A DNA stretch of 64,000 nt from Cherax quadricarinatus (Eukaryota > Arthropoda > Malacostraca > Decapoda > Parastacidae). The DNA is taken from positions 26,028 through 90,027 of the forward strand of contig NW_027196474.1 of NCBI RefSeq assembly GCF_038502225.1, written 5' to 3'. Position 1 is the stretch's first letter. Each line of letters opens with the position of its first letter. The notes under the pieces were generated by a model that ran no database searches, was not told where the DNA came from, and saw only the letters and a program-made list of their open reading frames with translations. Positions 53,631-63,504 of the stretch are shown here, one piece after another. The position numbers and the translations under genes were made by a program.

Positions 53631-55644
53631 CATGGAGTTTACCTGGAGAGAGTTCCAGGGGTCAACGCCCCCGTGGCCCGGTCTGTGACCAGGCCTCGTG
53701 GTGGATCAGAGCCTGATCAACCAGGCTGTTGCTGCTGGCTGCACGCAAACCAACGTACGAGCCACAGCCCGGCTGATCAGGAACTGACTTTAGGTGCTTG
53801 TCCAGTGCCAGCTTGAAGACTGCCAGGGGTCTGTTGGTAATCCCCTTATGTGTGCTGGGAGGCAGTTGAACAGTCTCGGGCCCCTGACACTTATTGTATG
53901 GTCTCTTAACGTGCTAGTGACACCCCTGCTTTTCATTGGGGGGATGGTGCATCGTCTGCCAAGTCTTTTGCTTTCGTAGTGAGTGATTTTCGTGTGCAAG
54001 TTCGGTACTAGTCCCTCTAGGATTTTCCAGGTGTATATAATCATGTATCTCTCCCTCCTGCGTTCCAGGGAATATAGGTTTAGGAGCTTCAAGTGCTCCC
54101 AGTAATTGAGGTGTTTTATCTCCGTTATGCGCGCCGTGAAACTTCTCTGTACATTTTCTAGGTCGGCAATTTCACCTGCCTTGAAAGGTGCTGTTAGTGT
54201 GCAGCAATATTCCAGCCTAGATAGAACAAGTGACCTGAAGAGTGTCATCATGGGCTTGGCCTCCCTAGTTTTGAAGGTTCTCATTATCCATCCTGTCATT
54301 TTTCTAGCAGATGCGATTAATACAATGTAATGGTCCTTGAAGGTGAGATCCTCCGACATGATCACTCCCAGGTCTTTGACGTTGGTGTTTCGCTCTATTT
54401 CGTGGCCAGAATTTGTTTTGTACTCTGATGAAGATTTAATTTCCTCATGTTTACCATATCTGAGTAATTGAAATTTCTCATCGTTGAACTTCATATTGTT
54501 TTCTGCAGCCCATTGAAAGATTTGGTTGATGTCCGCCTGGAGCCTTGCAGTGTCTGCAATGGAGGACACTGTCATGCAGATTCGGGTGTCATCTGCAAAG
54601 GAAGACACGGTGCTGTGGCTGACATCCTTGTCTATGTCGGATATGAGGATGAGGAACAAGATGGGAGCGAGTACTGTGCCTTGTGGAACAGAGCTTTTCA
54701 CCGTAGCTGCCTCGGACTTTACTCTGTTGATGACTACTCTCTGTGTTCTGTTAGTGAGGAAATTATAGATCCATCAAGCGACTTTTCCTGTTATTCCTTT
54801 AGCACGCATTTTGTGCGCTATTACGCCATGGTCACACTTGTCGAAGGCTTTTGCAAAGTCTGTATATATTACATCTGCATTCTTTTTGTCTTCTAGTGCA
54901 TTTAGGACCTTGTCGTAGTGATCCAATAGTTGAGACAGACAGGAGCGACCTGTTCTAAACCCATGTTGCCCTGGGTTGTGTAACTGATGGGTTTCTAGAT
55001 GGGTGGTGATCTTGCTTCTTAGGACCCTTTCAAAGATTTTTATGATATGGGATGTTAGTGCTATTGGTCTGTAGTTCTTTGCTGTTGCTTTACTGCCCCC
55101 TTTGTGGAGTGGGGCTATGTCTGATGTTTTTAGTAGCTGTGGGACGACCCCCGTGTCCATGCTCCCTCTCCATAGGATGGAAAAGGCTCGTGATAGGGGC
55201 TTCTTGCAGTTCTTGACGAACACAGAGTTCCATGAGTCTGACCCTGGGGCAGAGTGCATGGGCATGTCATTTATCGCCTGTTCGAAGTCATTTGGCGTCA
55301 GGATAACATCGGATAGGCTTGTGTTGATCAAATTTTGTGGCTCTCTCATAAAAAATTCATTTTGATCTTCGACTCTCAGTCTGGTTAGTGGCTTGCTAAA
55401 AACTGAGTCATATTGGGACTTGAGTAGCTCACTCATTTCCTTGCTGTCATCTGTGTAGGACCCATCTTGTTTAAGTAGGGGCCCAATACTGGACGTTGTT
55501 CTCGATTTTGATTTGGCATAGGAGAAGAAATACTTTGGGTTTCTTTCGATTTCATTTATGGCTTTTAGTTCTTCCCGCGATTCCTGACTCCTAAAGGATT
55601 CTTTTAGCTTAAGTTCGATGCTTGCTATTTCTCTGACCAGTGTC
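53631..55644 (-). pseudogene. LINE B copy 4 (outer), 3' half: RT and tail
   Basis: The minus strand carries the end of the linker (55644-55437) and RT (55436-53790: LTSHIIKIFERV, YTDFAKAFDKC, SSVPQGTVLAPIL, FADDTRIC). A TGA replaces the Arg codon after GKV near 54774, and a single C lost near 53842 shifts the last residues. The 5' half of the same element continues at 56751-57910, beyond the nested copy. Confidence 0.85.
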
Positions 55645-56750
55645 TGGAGTTTACCTGGAGAGAGTTCCGGGGGTCAACGCCCCCGCGGCCCGGTCTGAGA
55701 CCAGGCCTCCTGGTGGATCAGAGCCTGATCAACCAGGCTGTTGCTGCTGGCTGCACGCAAACCAACATACGAGCCACAGCCCGGCTGATCCGGAACTGAC
55801 TTTAGGTGCTTGTCCAGTGCCAGCTTGAAGACTGCCAGGGGTCTGTTGGTAATCCCCCTTAAGTGTGCTGGGAGGCAGTTGAACAGTCTCGGGCCCCTGA
55901 CACTTATTGTATGGTCTCTTAACGTGCTAGTGACACCCCTGCTTTTCATTGGGGGGATGGTGCATCGTCTGCCAAGTCTTTTGCTTTCGTAGTGGGTGAT
56001 TTTCGTGTGCAAGTTCGGTACTAGTCCCTCTAGGATTTTCCAGGTGTATATAATCATGTATCTCTCCCTCCTGCGTTCCAGGGAATACAGGTTTAGGAAC
56101 CTCAAGCGCTCCCAATAATTGAGGTGTTTTATCTCCATTATGCGCGCCGTGAAAGTTCTCTGTACATTTTCTAGGTCGGCAATTTCACCTGCCTTGAAAG
56201 GTGCTGTTAGTGTGCAGCAATATTCCAGCCTAGATAGAACAAGTGACCTGAAGAGTGTCATCATGGGCTTGGCCTCCCTAGTTTTGAAGGTTCTCATTAT
56301 CCATCCTGTCATTTTTCTAGCAGATGCGATTGATACAATGTTATGGTCCTTGAAGGTGAGATCCTCCGACATGATCACTCCCAGGTCTTTGACGTTGGTG
56401 TTTCGCTCTATTTTGTGGCCAGAATTTGTTTTGTACTCTGATGAAGATTTAATTTCCTCATGTTTACCATATCTGAGTAATTGAAATTTCTCATCGTTGA
56501 ACTTCATATTGTTTTCTGCAGCCCACTGAAAGATTTGGTTGATGTCTGCCTGGAGCTTTGCAGTGTCTGCAATGGAAGACACTGTCATGCAGATTCGGGT
56601 GTCATCTGCAAAGGAAGACACGGTGCTGTGGCTGACATCCTTGTCTATGTCGGATATAAGGATGAGGAACAAGATGGGAGCGAGTACTGTGCCTTGTGGA
56701 ACAGAGCTTTTCACCGTAGCTGCCTCGGACTTTACTCTGTTGACGACTAC
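55645..56750 (-). mobile_element. LINE B copy 5 nested in LINE B copy 4
   Basis: It is a 5'-truncated B copy with a complete 3' tail (GGAGTTTACCTGGAGAGAG at 55645), starting at codons VVVNRVKSEAATVK. It sits inside copy 4 between VNISE and the residues encoded by AGACACTGGTCAGAGAAAT. About 10 bases of the host (ATGCATAGAG in the intact copy) are missing at the join. It contributes the RT part of the chimeric ORF below. Confidence 0.85.
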
Positions 56751-57863
56751 TTCAGATATATTGACCTCTTTTAGCCGCTCTGTTATTTTTTTCCGTCGCC
56801 TGTAAAGGGAGCGCCTGTCTCTTTCTATTTTACATCTACTCCTCCTTTTTCTTAGAGGAATAAGCCTTGTGCATACATCGAGTGCCACCGAGTTAATCTG
56901 TTCTAGGCATAAATTGGGGTCTGTGTTGCTTAGTATATCTTCCCAGCTTATATCAGTTAGGACTTGGTTTACTTGGCCCCACTTTATGTTTTTGTTATTG
57001 AAGTTGAATTTGGTGAATGCTCCCTCGTGACTAGTCTCATTATGTCGGTCTGGGGCTCCACGCATATATGTCTGAACCTCAATTATGTTGTGATCTGAGT
57101 ACATTGTTTTTGATATGGTGACATTTCTTATCAGATCATCATTGTTAGTGAAGATGAGGTCTAGTGTATTCTCCAGTCTAGTAGGCTCTATTATTTGCTG
57201 GTTTAAATTGAATTTTGTGCAGAGATTTAAAAGATCGTGTGAGTGTGAGTTTTCATCAGAGCTGCCTCCTGGTGTTATTACTGCAACAATATTATTTGCT
57301 ATATTCCTCCATTTTAGGTGCCTTAAGTTGAAATCCCCCAGGAGCAAGATGTTGGGTGCAGGAGCTGGAAGATTTTCCAGACAGTGGTCAATTTTTAACA
57401 GCTGTTCCTGGAATTGCTGGGATGTTGCATCCGGAGGCTTGTAGACTACCACAATGACTAGGTTTTGGTTCTCGACCTTTACTGCTAAAACTTCCACTAC
57501 ATCATTTGAGGCATTAAGCAGTTCTGTGCAAACAAGTGACTCTGCAATGTACAGGCCAACCCCCTCCTTTTGCCTGTTCACTCTGTCACATCTGTATAGG
57601 TTGTAACCTGGGATCCATATTTCATTGTGCAAGTGATCCTTTATGTGGGTCTCAGTGAAAGCTGCGAACATTGCCTTTGCCTCTGCAAGCAGTCCACGGA
57701 TGAAAGGTATTTTGCTGTTTGTTGCTGGCTTTAGACCCTGTATATTTGCAAAGAAGAATGTTATCGGACTGGTGGTATTGTTGGTACTGGGGGGGGATTT
57801 TTTTTCCGGCATTAGTATCTGTATCTGTTGGTTTGGAGTGGAGGCCATCGACTGTGGTTCCAC
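55674..57863 (-). CDS. Chimeric LINE B ORF: endonuclease of copy 4 fused to partial RT of copy 5 (729 aa)
   Basis: The frame opens at MASTPNQQIQI (57848) and covers the whole endonuclease (FFFANIQGLK, TETHIKD, LLLGDFNLRH, SDHNIIEV) and the start of the linker to LKEVNISE. It then jumps in frame to VVVNRVKSEAATVKSSVPQG and FADDTRIC of the nested copy, to the normal stop in the tail hairpin. RT motifs before SVPQG, including the first catalytic Asp (DFAKAFD), are missing, so the RT cannot work, while the endonuclease looks intact. The open frame is a by-product of insertion and not a designed fusion. Confidence 0.8.
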   Translation of the reverse strand: MEPQSMASTPNQQIQILMPEKKSPPSTNNTTSPITFFFANIQGLKPATNSKIPFIRGLLAEAKAMFAAFTETHIKDHLHNEIWIPGYNLYRCDRVNRQKEGVGLYIAESLVCTELLNASNDVVEVLAVKVENQNLVIVVVYKPPDATSQQFQEQLLKIDHCLENLPAPAPNILLLGDFNLRHLKWRNIANNIVAVITPGGSSDENSHSHDLLNLCTKFNLNQQIIEPTRLENTLDLIFTNNDDLIRNVTISKTMYSDHNIIEVQTYMRGAPDRHNETSHEGAFTKFNFNNKNIKWGQVNQVLTDISWEDILSNTDPNLCLEQINSVALDVCTRLIPLRKRRSRCKIERDRRSLYRRRKKITERLKEVNISEVVVNRVKSEAATVKSSVPQGTVLAPILFLILISDIDKDVSHSTVSSFADDTRICMTVSSIADTAKLQADINQIFQWAAENNMKFNDEKFQLLRYGKHEEIKSSSEYKTNSGHKIERNTNVKDLGVIMSEDLTFKDHNIVSIASARKMTGWIMRTFKTREAKPMMTLFRSLVLSRLEYCCTLTAPFKAGEIADLENVQRTFTARIMEIKHLNYWERLRFLNLYSLERRRERYMIIYTWKILEGLVPNLHTKITHYESKRLGRRCTIPPMKSRGVTSTLRDHTISVRGPRLFNCLPAHLRGITNRPLAVFKLALDKHLKSVPDQPGCGSYVGLRAASSNSLVDQALIHQEAWSQTGPRGR

Positions 57864-57910
57864 TCCAGGAATGACTGGATTTGGTGTACGATTTCTGCCA
57901 TTTCCTGCCA
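56751..57910 (-). mobile_element. LINE B copy 4 (outer), 5' half
   Basis: It contains the last residues of ORF1 (EMAEIVHQIQSF region), the ORF1/ORF2 overlap and the endonuclease up to VNISE. It is 5'-truncated at 57910, where it meets LINE D copy 4 (CTGCCAG then TAGGCTGGAG). Endonuclease residues match the intact copy except for scattered changes. Confidence 0.85.
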
Positions 57911-59230
57911 GTAGGCTGGAGTTTCAGTTTGTTTCATTTAGTACAATATTACTGTGTTCAGTTTGTGGTGTCCAGGGTCTGAGAGTGTTTTCCAGGTATT
58001 TTTTATGTCTCCTTTCATTTCAGTAAATCTATTAGAATACTATAGTTGCTTGAACTTTCTGATTAATTTGGTGAGGACTGATGTATAGTGTTTGAAAAAT
58101 TGTTTAGTTATTAAGCCCCTTCTATATTGTTTCTCATATTGATGTTTCATATTGATGGATCTTAGGATGCTGTTAGTAAGCCATGGACAACTTAGTATTG
58201 TATTGGTGATCTGTTTAGTTTTATGGGACAATGTTATATTATCTTTGAATTTTGTTTAGAAATATCTCTACCCATTCATTGATACCAACAACATCAAAAA
58301 ATTCTGTAAGAGAGTCAACTGAGCTTAGTTCAGCAGTGAAGTTACTTATTGATGCTTCATCATGGAGTCGAAAGGAGAACTTATTATATTCCATTGATTG
58401 TTTACATATGTTTGTTAGGAGGAAAGTTGTGTAGTGGTCAGTAGTGTTGTCCATGATTATCCCCACTCTGAGGGGGGCTAGTATGTTTGTCCATATATGG
58501 TCAATTATGGTTGCACTTATCTCAGTCTTGTTGATTTTGTAATTGCTGGTATGAGTAGTGTATTGTTCATATTGTTAATGAAGTCAACCTTGAGCTAACA
58601 GCATTAACCTTGACCTAACATATGACCAACAACAGGTTGGTCATCTGTTAGGTCAAGGTTGATGCTGAAGTCTCCTGCTAGTAGTAGGTGGTGCTTATTT
58701 ATTTGTGTATCTGTAATCAATGTTTTTAGTTTATCACTAAAGGCTGGGATATTAATATTAGGCATCCTGTATATGGCCCAAATTACTATAGGTTTTTAAT
58801 TTTTTTTTTACAGAGAAGTTTGTGAATATATATTCACCATACTCATCATTGAAAGATATGGTGTTGCTACATGATAGTCCATTAGAATAACAGATGGCAA
58901 TATATCCCACAATTTGTTCTGGTCTGCAGTTATGGATTGCTGTGTATCCTGGTAGTGTGTAGATGTCTATTGTGTCTTGCTTAAGCCAGGTTTCATTAAG
59001 AATAATACAGGAGAAGGTTGTCTTTAATTAATCTAAGAGTGCCAGGAGGTCATCATAGTGTTTACTTAGGATCTAAATTGTAATATATCTGTCATTGCTT
59101 AGGACAGTACTGGCTTCCGTTTCTTTGTAGTAAAGGCAATTGCTTTCAGTTGAATGGTGGCTGGGATTTAGATTATGTAGGTTCAGTTCAGGGTTGATGT
59201 CAGCATTGAGCATTCGGGGTTAACTGATAA
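57911..59230 (-). pseudogene. LINE D copy 4 (duplicate of the 5' half of copy 3)
   Basis: It is collinear with 32507-33790 and has the same decayed frames (GIIMDNTTDHYTTFLLTN, SFRLHDEASISNF) and the same hairpin at 58606-58660. A further piece near 58100-58170 (GCCCCTTCTATATTGTTTC) is more complete here than in copy 3, so copy 3 has lost about 40 bases. The RT core is absent: the left edge is the LINE B junction at 57910. Confidence 0.85.
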
Positions 59231-59562
59231 ATATTTGAATGATAATGAATTGCAGAAAGGTAATAAAGGGTAATATTAATGCCTATAAAAATGGGTTAAT
59301 TGAACAATAATGGTGTAAGTGTATATTGTTTCAGTAGATTATAAAACCTAATAGACATATAGTGAAATAATAATAGTAAAATATAATGTGCTATTAAGAC
59401 TAAGTATATCAATAGCACCTAACAGTTACTGCACTAATGCTATAATTAACTTTATACAGTAGACAGTAAGAAAAAAAATAGGTTTTAAAATAGTCGTACT
59501 TAACTTTGTTTTGTATTGCACTAACTATATTATAGACTGCATACACTAGACAGCAAAAAATA
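59231..59562. other. AT-rich flank (copy 2), no gene
   Basis: This is a duplicate of 33791-34144 with a few substitutions. No coding frame or repeat structure is seen. Confidence 0.5.
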
Positions 59563-60226
59563 TACAGTGGACCCCCGCATAACAATATTAATCCATTCAT
59601 GAGAGCTCATTGTTATGCGAAATTATCGTTACGCGAATGAATTTTCCCTATAAGAAATAATGGAAATCAAATTAATCCGTGCAAGACACCCAAAAGTATG
59701 AAAAAAAAAAAATTTACCACATGAAATATACATTTTCCAACACACAAAGAGAAGGATACATGCACAATAGTAGAGTAGTACATGCATAATATATATTGTG
59801 CATGTACTACTCTACTAAATGAAGAATAAATGACACTTACCTTTATTGAAGATGCAGCAATGACTGATGAGACACTGTGTCCTGGGAGTGCCTTTTCCTC
59901 CTGAGTACTGTAGGTCCTGTTTGGTATTTTCTTCCAGAACAGGCCTTATCACACTGTGTATGCCACTACGATTCTTAAATCTCTCAAACCACCCTTTGCT
60001 GGCTTCAAATTCACCAATATGAGCACTAGTTCCAGGAGTTTTTCCCTGTTCACCTGGGTGTTAGTCGACTGGTGTGGGTTGCATCCTGGGAGACAAGATT
60101 AAGGACCCCAATGGAAATAAGTTAGACAGTCTTCGATGACACTGACTTTTTTGGGTTATCCTGGGTGGCTAACCCTCCGGGGTTAATTGTTTCTTAGTAT
60201 TCTCAATAAGGCACACCAACAACGGC

Positions 60227-61189
60227 AGGCATACCACCCCTAAGTCCCTAGTAACAGATAATGGAGGTGAATTCTGTAATGAGATTCTTGAAAATTTGTG
60301 CACCTTGTACAAGTTCTCTAAATCCACCATTGTTCCTCATCATCCTGCCAGCAATGGGTTAGCGGAACGAACCAATAAGAAAGTACTTGATGTCTTGAGA
60401 GCCACTATCAATCCCAACAGTGAAACTTGGGATGAAGTTATACCTGATGTGCAGTGTGCTATAAATTCTGCTTACAATGTTTCTATAGGTGACACTCCAC
60501 ATTATGCATTGTACGGTGTAGATAAACGTTTGCCTTATGAGTTGTTATATTCTAATCCGAAACCAAATTACAACCCTGATGATTTCATAGCAACTCGTAC
60601 CAGCTTAGCTCAAAGTGTTTTTAGAAGAATCCGTGAAACACTTCATAAATCAACAGCAGAATTTACAAGAGTCGCAAACACTCGAGCAAAGCCATCCAAA
60701 ATCAAAGTAGGTTCGAGAGTTATGCTGATTAACTTTAACAAAACGTCTGCAATGCCAAAGCTTGATCAAAAGTTTGTTGGTCCTTATCGAGTAGTTGAAC
60801 ATATCACTGGTAATAAGTATAAGGTTAGAGAGATTAGTACTGGTCAGTATAAAGAATCGCATTTAGATCATATGAAGTTAGTATGTGATGATAATGATGT
60901 TCCAACCCAGACTAATGTGACAGACTCTGACAATCCTCCTGATCCTGTACTCTCTTCCTCTGATACTCAGTCAGACGATCAACCTGAATGTCGTTATTCC
61001 CTACATACATGACAGGTATTGAGAAATCCTCAAATATCATTTGTAACTTCCAATTCAGATTTGCCTCAAATACAGCATGAGTTAGCCAGTGCTACAGAGT
61101 TTGATCCTCCCAGAGATGACACCCATTCTGCATATGTCAATCTCACCCTAGCAGAGTTGGGGTTAAATGTAAATAACCTGTATAGATGA
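60227..61189 (+). pseudogene. Ty3/Gypsy integrase fragment (C-terminal part of pol)
   Basis: The open frame starts at 60227 with RHTTPKSLVTDNGGEFCNEI, which holds the second catalytic Asp. HHPASNGLAERTNKK holds the Glu, with 35 residues between, as in the DD35E integrase core. The first Asp and the zinc-binding domain are cut off at the left junction. Then come WDEVIPDVQCAINSAYN and a C-terminal domain (VGSRVMLINFNKTSAMPK, DQKFVGPYRVVEHI, SHLDHMKLV). A TGA at 61010-61012 interrupts, but the same frame stays open for 58 more residues, from QVLRNPQISFV to NVNNLYR and stop at 61187-61189. The interrupted end indicates decay or a recoded terminus. Confidence 0.88.
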
Positions 61190-61510
61190 ATAATTACAGT
61201 ATCAACTTATCAGTATTCAAGAATTTTTTTTTGTGTTCATGTTCTCTCCGCATTCTGAGAGTTAACAGTCTAGATTTGAGTGCACCGAATCTGCCTTTCT
61301 GTTAAACACTCTTTCTTTGTATATATTCCTCCCTCAGAATCCGTAGATCACATGAATACAGATTGATCGATCAAATTTTTTTTTTTATCACTTCTATTGT
61401 GTAATCTCAACGTTGAGTTTTAAGTTGTGCTATATTATACCTTGTATTGCATTACAGTTTCAGTTACGTAAGCTTCCATTCCAATGTTCTACTTATGTAT
61501 GTTATAATGT
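61190..61510. other. Gypsy-associated non-coding stretch
   Basis: AT-rich sequence between the two pol fragments. It may include the 3' untranslated part and LTR material of the retrotransposon, but I find no LTR pair, polypurine tract or primer-binding site that I can defend. Confidence 0.4.
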
Positions 61511-61513
61511 TTA

Positions 61514-62053
61514 ATTTATAGATCTTTCATTGCCAATTTTTCTTCCATAGCTGCTCCTCTAACTGAGTTGCTTAAGAAAGATGCTCCTTTTGTTTGGACC
61601 TTCCGTCAAGAAAGAGCATTCCAGACTCTAAAAGAAAAGCTAACATCTGCTCCAATTTTGAAATTTCCAGATTTTTCTAAGCCCTTCTATCTGACAACTG
61701 ATGCTAGTTCAATTGGCATAGGTGCCGTACTAGCTCAGAAGACCGATGGCAAGTACAACGCAGTTGCATTTGCTAGCCGAGTCCTTACGAAGGCTGAACG
61801 TAATTATACAGTAACTGAGCAAGAAGCTTTAGCAATAGTATGGTCTTTAATGCACTTCCGAGACATTATTTATCAGTACTCTGTTCATGTCTTGACAGAC
61901 CATGCTCCACTGATACCTTTATTCCGGAACAAACAACCTACTGGAAGGTTAGCCAGATGGACCTTGACTATCCAAGAGTTCAATCCCACCGCTGCCACCA
62001 TTTATCATGTGGGAGTTCGAACACGTGGATTGGGTAAAGTAATACTCACGTAG
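61514..62053 (+). pseudogene. Ty3/Gypsy RT end and RNase H fragment
   Basis: The frame reads FYRSFIANFSSIAAPLTELL, the end of the RT connection, then WTFRQERAFQTLKEKLTSAP, and an RNase H domain with LTTDASSIGIGAVLAQ (first Asp), TVTEQEALAIVWSL (Glu) and HVLTDHAPL (Asp). It ends WTLTIQEFNPTAATIYHVG, after which the expected continuation (a GxxNxxADxLSR-type motif) is replaced by unrelated residues. RT catalytic motifs lie upstream of the break and are missing. It is downstream of the integrase fragment, the reverse of the normal order. Confidence 0.88.
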
Positions 62054-62284
62054 GCTGGTAGTACATATAATTACAGATAATGTGGGGAGCGCCCTTACAG
62101 CCTGCCTCTCTCCTCTGCTCACTCTCGTATAACTGACTGGCCGCCCACAGTACCCATATGTGAGGGGGTCTTTGAATAGTGCTATGGTCAGCACAATATG
62201 AGTTCAGACAGTGACTCAGGCAGAGACGGTTGGTAGTGAGTCAACTACTGGTACACTGGTTACTGGTAACTGGTTACTACTACT
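62042..62284. other. Possible Gypsy LTR piece
   Basis: It contains CTCTCGTATAACTGAC, which could hold a TATA-like box, and a short TACTGGT-type repeat at 62240-62280. It joins the Tigger CAG repeat at about 62285. The LTR identity is a guess; a second copy is not in the window. Confidence 0.3.
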
Positions 62285-62285
62285 G

Positions 62286-62712
62286 AGAGTGGTACAGCAG
62301 CAGCAGCAGCTGATGGTGCTACAGCAGCAGCAGCAGCTGACAGTGCTACAGCAGCAGCAGCAGCTGACAGTGCAGCAGCAGCAGCAGCTGACAGTGCTAC
62401 AGCAGCAGCAGACGATGCTACAGCAGCAGCAGACGATGCTACAGCAGCAGCAGACGGTACTACAGCAGCAGCAGCAGCAGCAGACGGTACTACAGCAGCA
62501 GCAGCAGCAGCTGACGGTGGTACAGCAGCAGCAGCAGCTGACGGTGCTACAGCAGCAGCAGCAGCAGCTGACAGTGCTACAGCAGCAGCAGCAGTTGACA
62601 GTGCAGCAGCAGCAGCAGCAGCTGATGGTGGTACAGCAGCAGCAGCAGCTGACGGTGCTACAGCAGCAGCAGCAGTAGATGACAGTGCTACAGCAGCAGC
62701 AGCATCAGCAGT
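62286..62712. repeat. CAG-rich compound repeat in Tigger derivative (copy 2)
   Basis: It has the same structure as 34803-35672 but is about half as long: CAG tracts of four to seven joined by CTGACAGTGCTA or ACGATGCTA linkers. Long Gln-rich (plus) and Ala/Ser-rich (minus, 155 residues) frames over it are products of the triplet period. Confidence 0.9.
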
Positions 62713-63068
62713 TGACCATGGTACCACAGTATTTCGATAATATTTCTCACCCTTTTTACCACAGGGTTGGCACTAGAAGCTTTCTTGGGGCCCATGGTCA
62801 CTTATTTTGCAGATAAAATCACCAAAAACACTGTAATAATACGAAATGTTATGATTGTATGCTTGGATGTTACCGCGGAGGCTGGCTTGTAAACAATGCC
62901 ACCGGCGGAACATGTGAGGCTGGCTCAGGCCGCACATTAGACGCGTCTCGGACGAATAGTGTTGAGCGGGTTTTTAAGCGGTATGCGAGGCAAAATCTTA
63001 GTGATAAAATGTATCGGTATGCGGATTTAACGTTATGTGATGCCAACGGTATGCATGGGTCCACTGTA

Positions 63069-63504
63069 GTTCTATACTAATGGAGGATGGTAAAAAACAG
63101 TTAGAAATATAAAAAAAAATAGAATTTCATACAAATATAAAAAAAAAATTGAATTGTATACCTTTGTAGGCAAACAAAATGATGATCTTGGTGTCTAACA
63201 AGAGTGTAAACTATAAGGTAGTAATTAGACAGCTTATGCAGTTTACTGCTGTCAGATTGACAATATGGTAATAAGGATTAGGTTTTATAGAAAATAATTG
63301 GATGAAAAAAAATAGGGGTTTCATAACACTACTTGTGGAAAGTGGGAACAAACTGTATTTTATTCTGACTCAGTTAAACCAGCATCACTTAGAATTTTCT
63401 TTATTTAATTTCTACTGAGTTCAGTAGAACTGAAATATCTCCTTCCTGTTGATTCCTTCTTTACTGCAAGGTTTTCCATCCCTTGCAAAGCACTGGTAGA
63501 TTTT
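63069..63504. other. AT-rich stretch, no gene
   Basis: This lies outside the duplication. It has poly-A-like runs near 63105 and 63140 and no coding frame. Part may be the 3' region of the minus-strand ORF to its right. Confidence 0.5.

Larger units (their letters stand above)
59565..63066. mobile_element. Non-autonomous Tigger-type element (copy 2), split by Gypsy sequence
   Basis: The ends CAGTGGACCCCCGCATAACA and CGGTATGCATGGGTCCACTG lie between TA at 59563-59564 and 63067-63068. The left part to about 60225 matches 34147-34805, and the right part from about 62285 matches the end of the CAG repeat and 35673-36012. Between them lies a 2-kb Gypsy-derived segment. The transposase remnants are the same as in copy 1. 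Confidence 0.85.
39382..63068 (+). other. Large direct duplication, copy 2
   Basis: This is the partner of 23199-36014. Private insertions here are a Tigger fragment (40261-40800) with a 48-bp minisatellite, LINE B copy 3 (45027-48265), a LINE C fragment (48652-49282), the rest of Tigger E, Tigger F and LINE B copies 4/5 (50361-57910), and the Gypsy pieces (60226-62275). Without these the two copies are of similar length. Confidence 0.8.
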
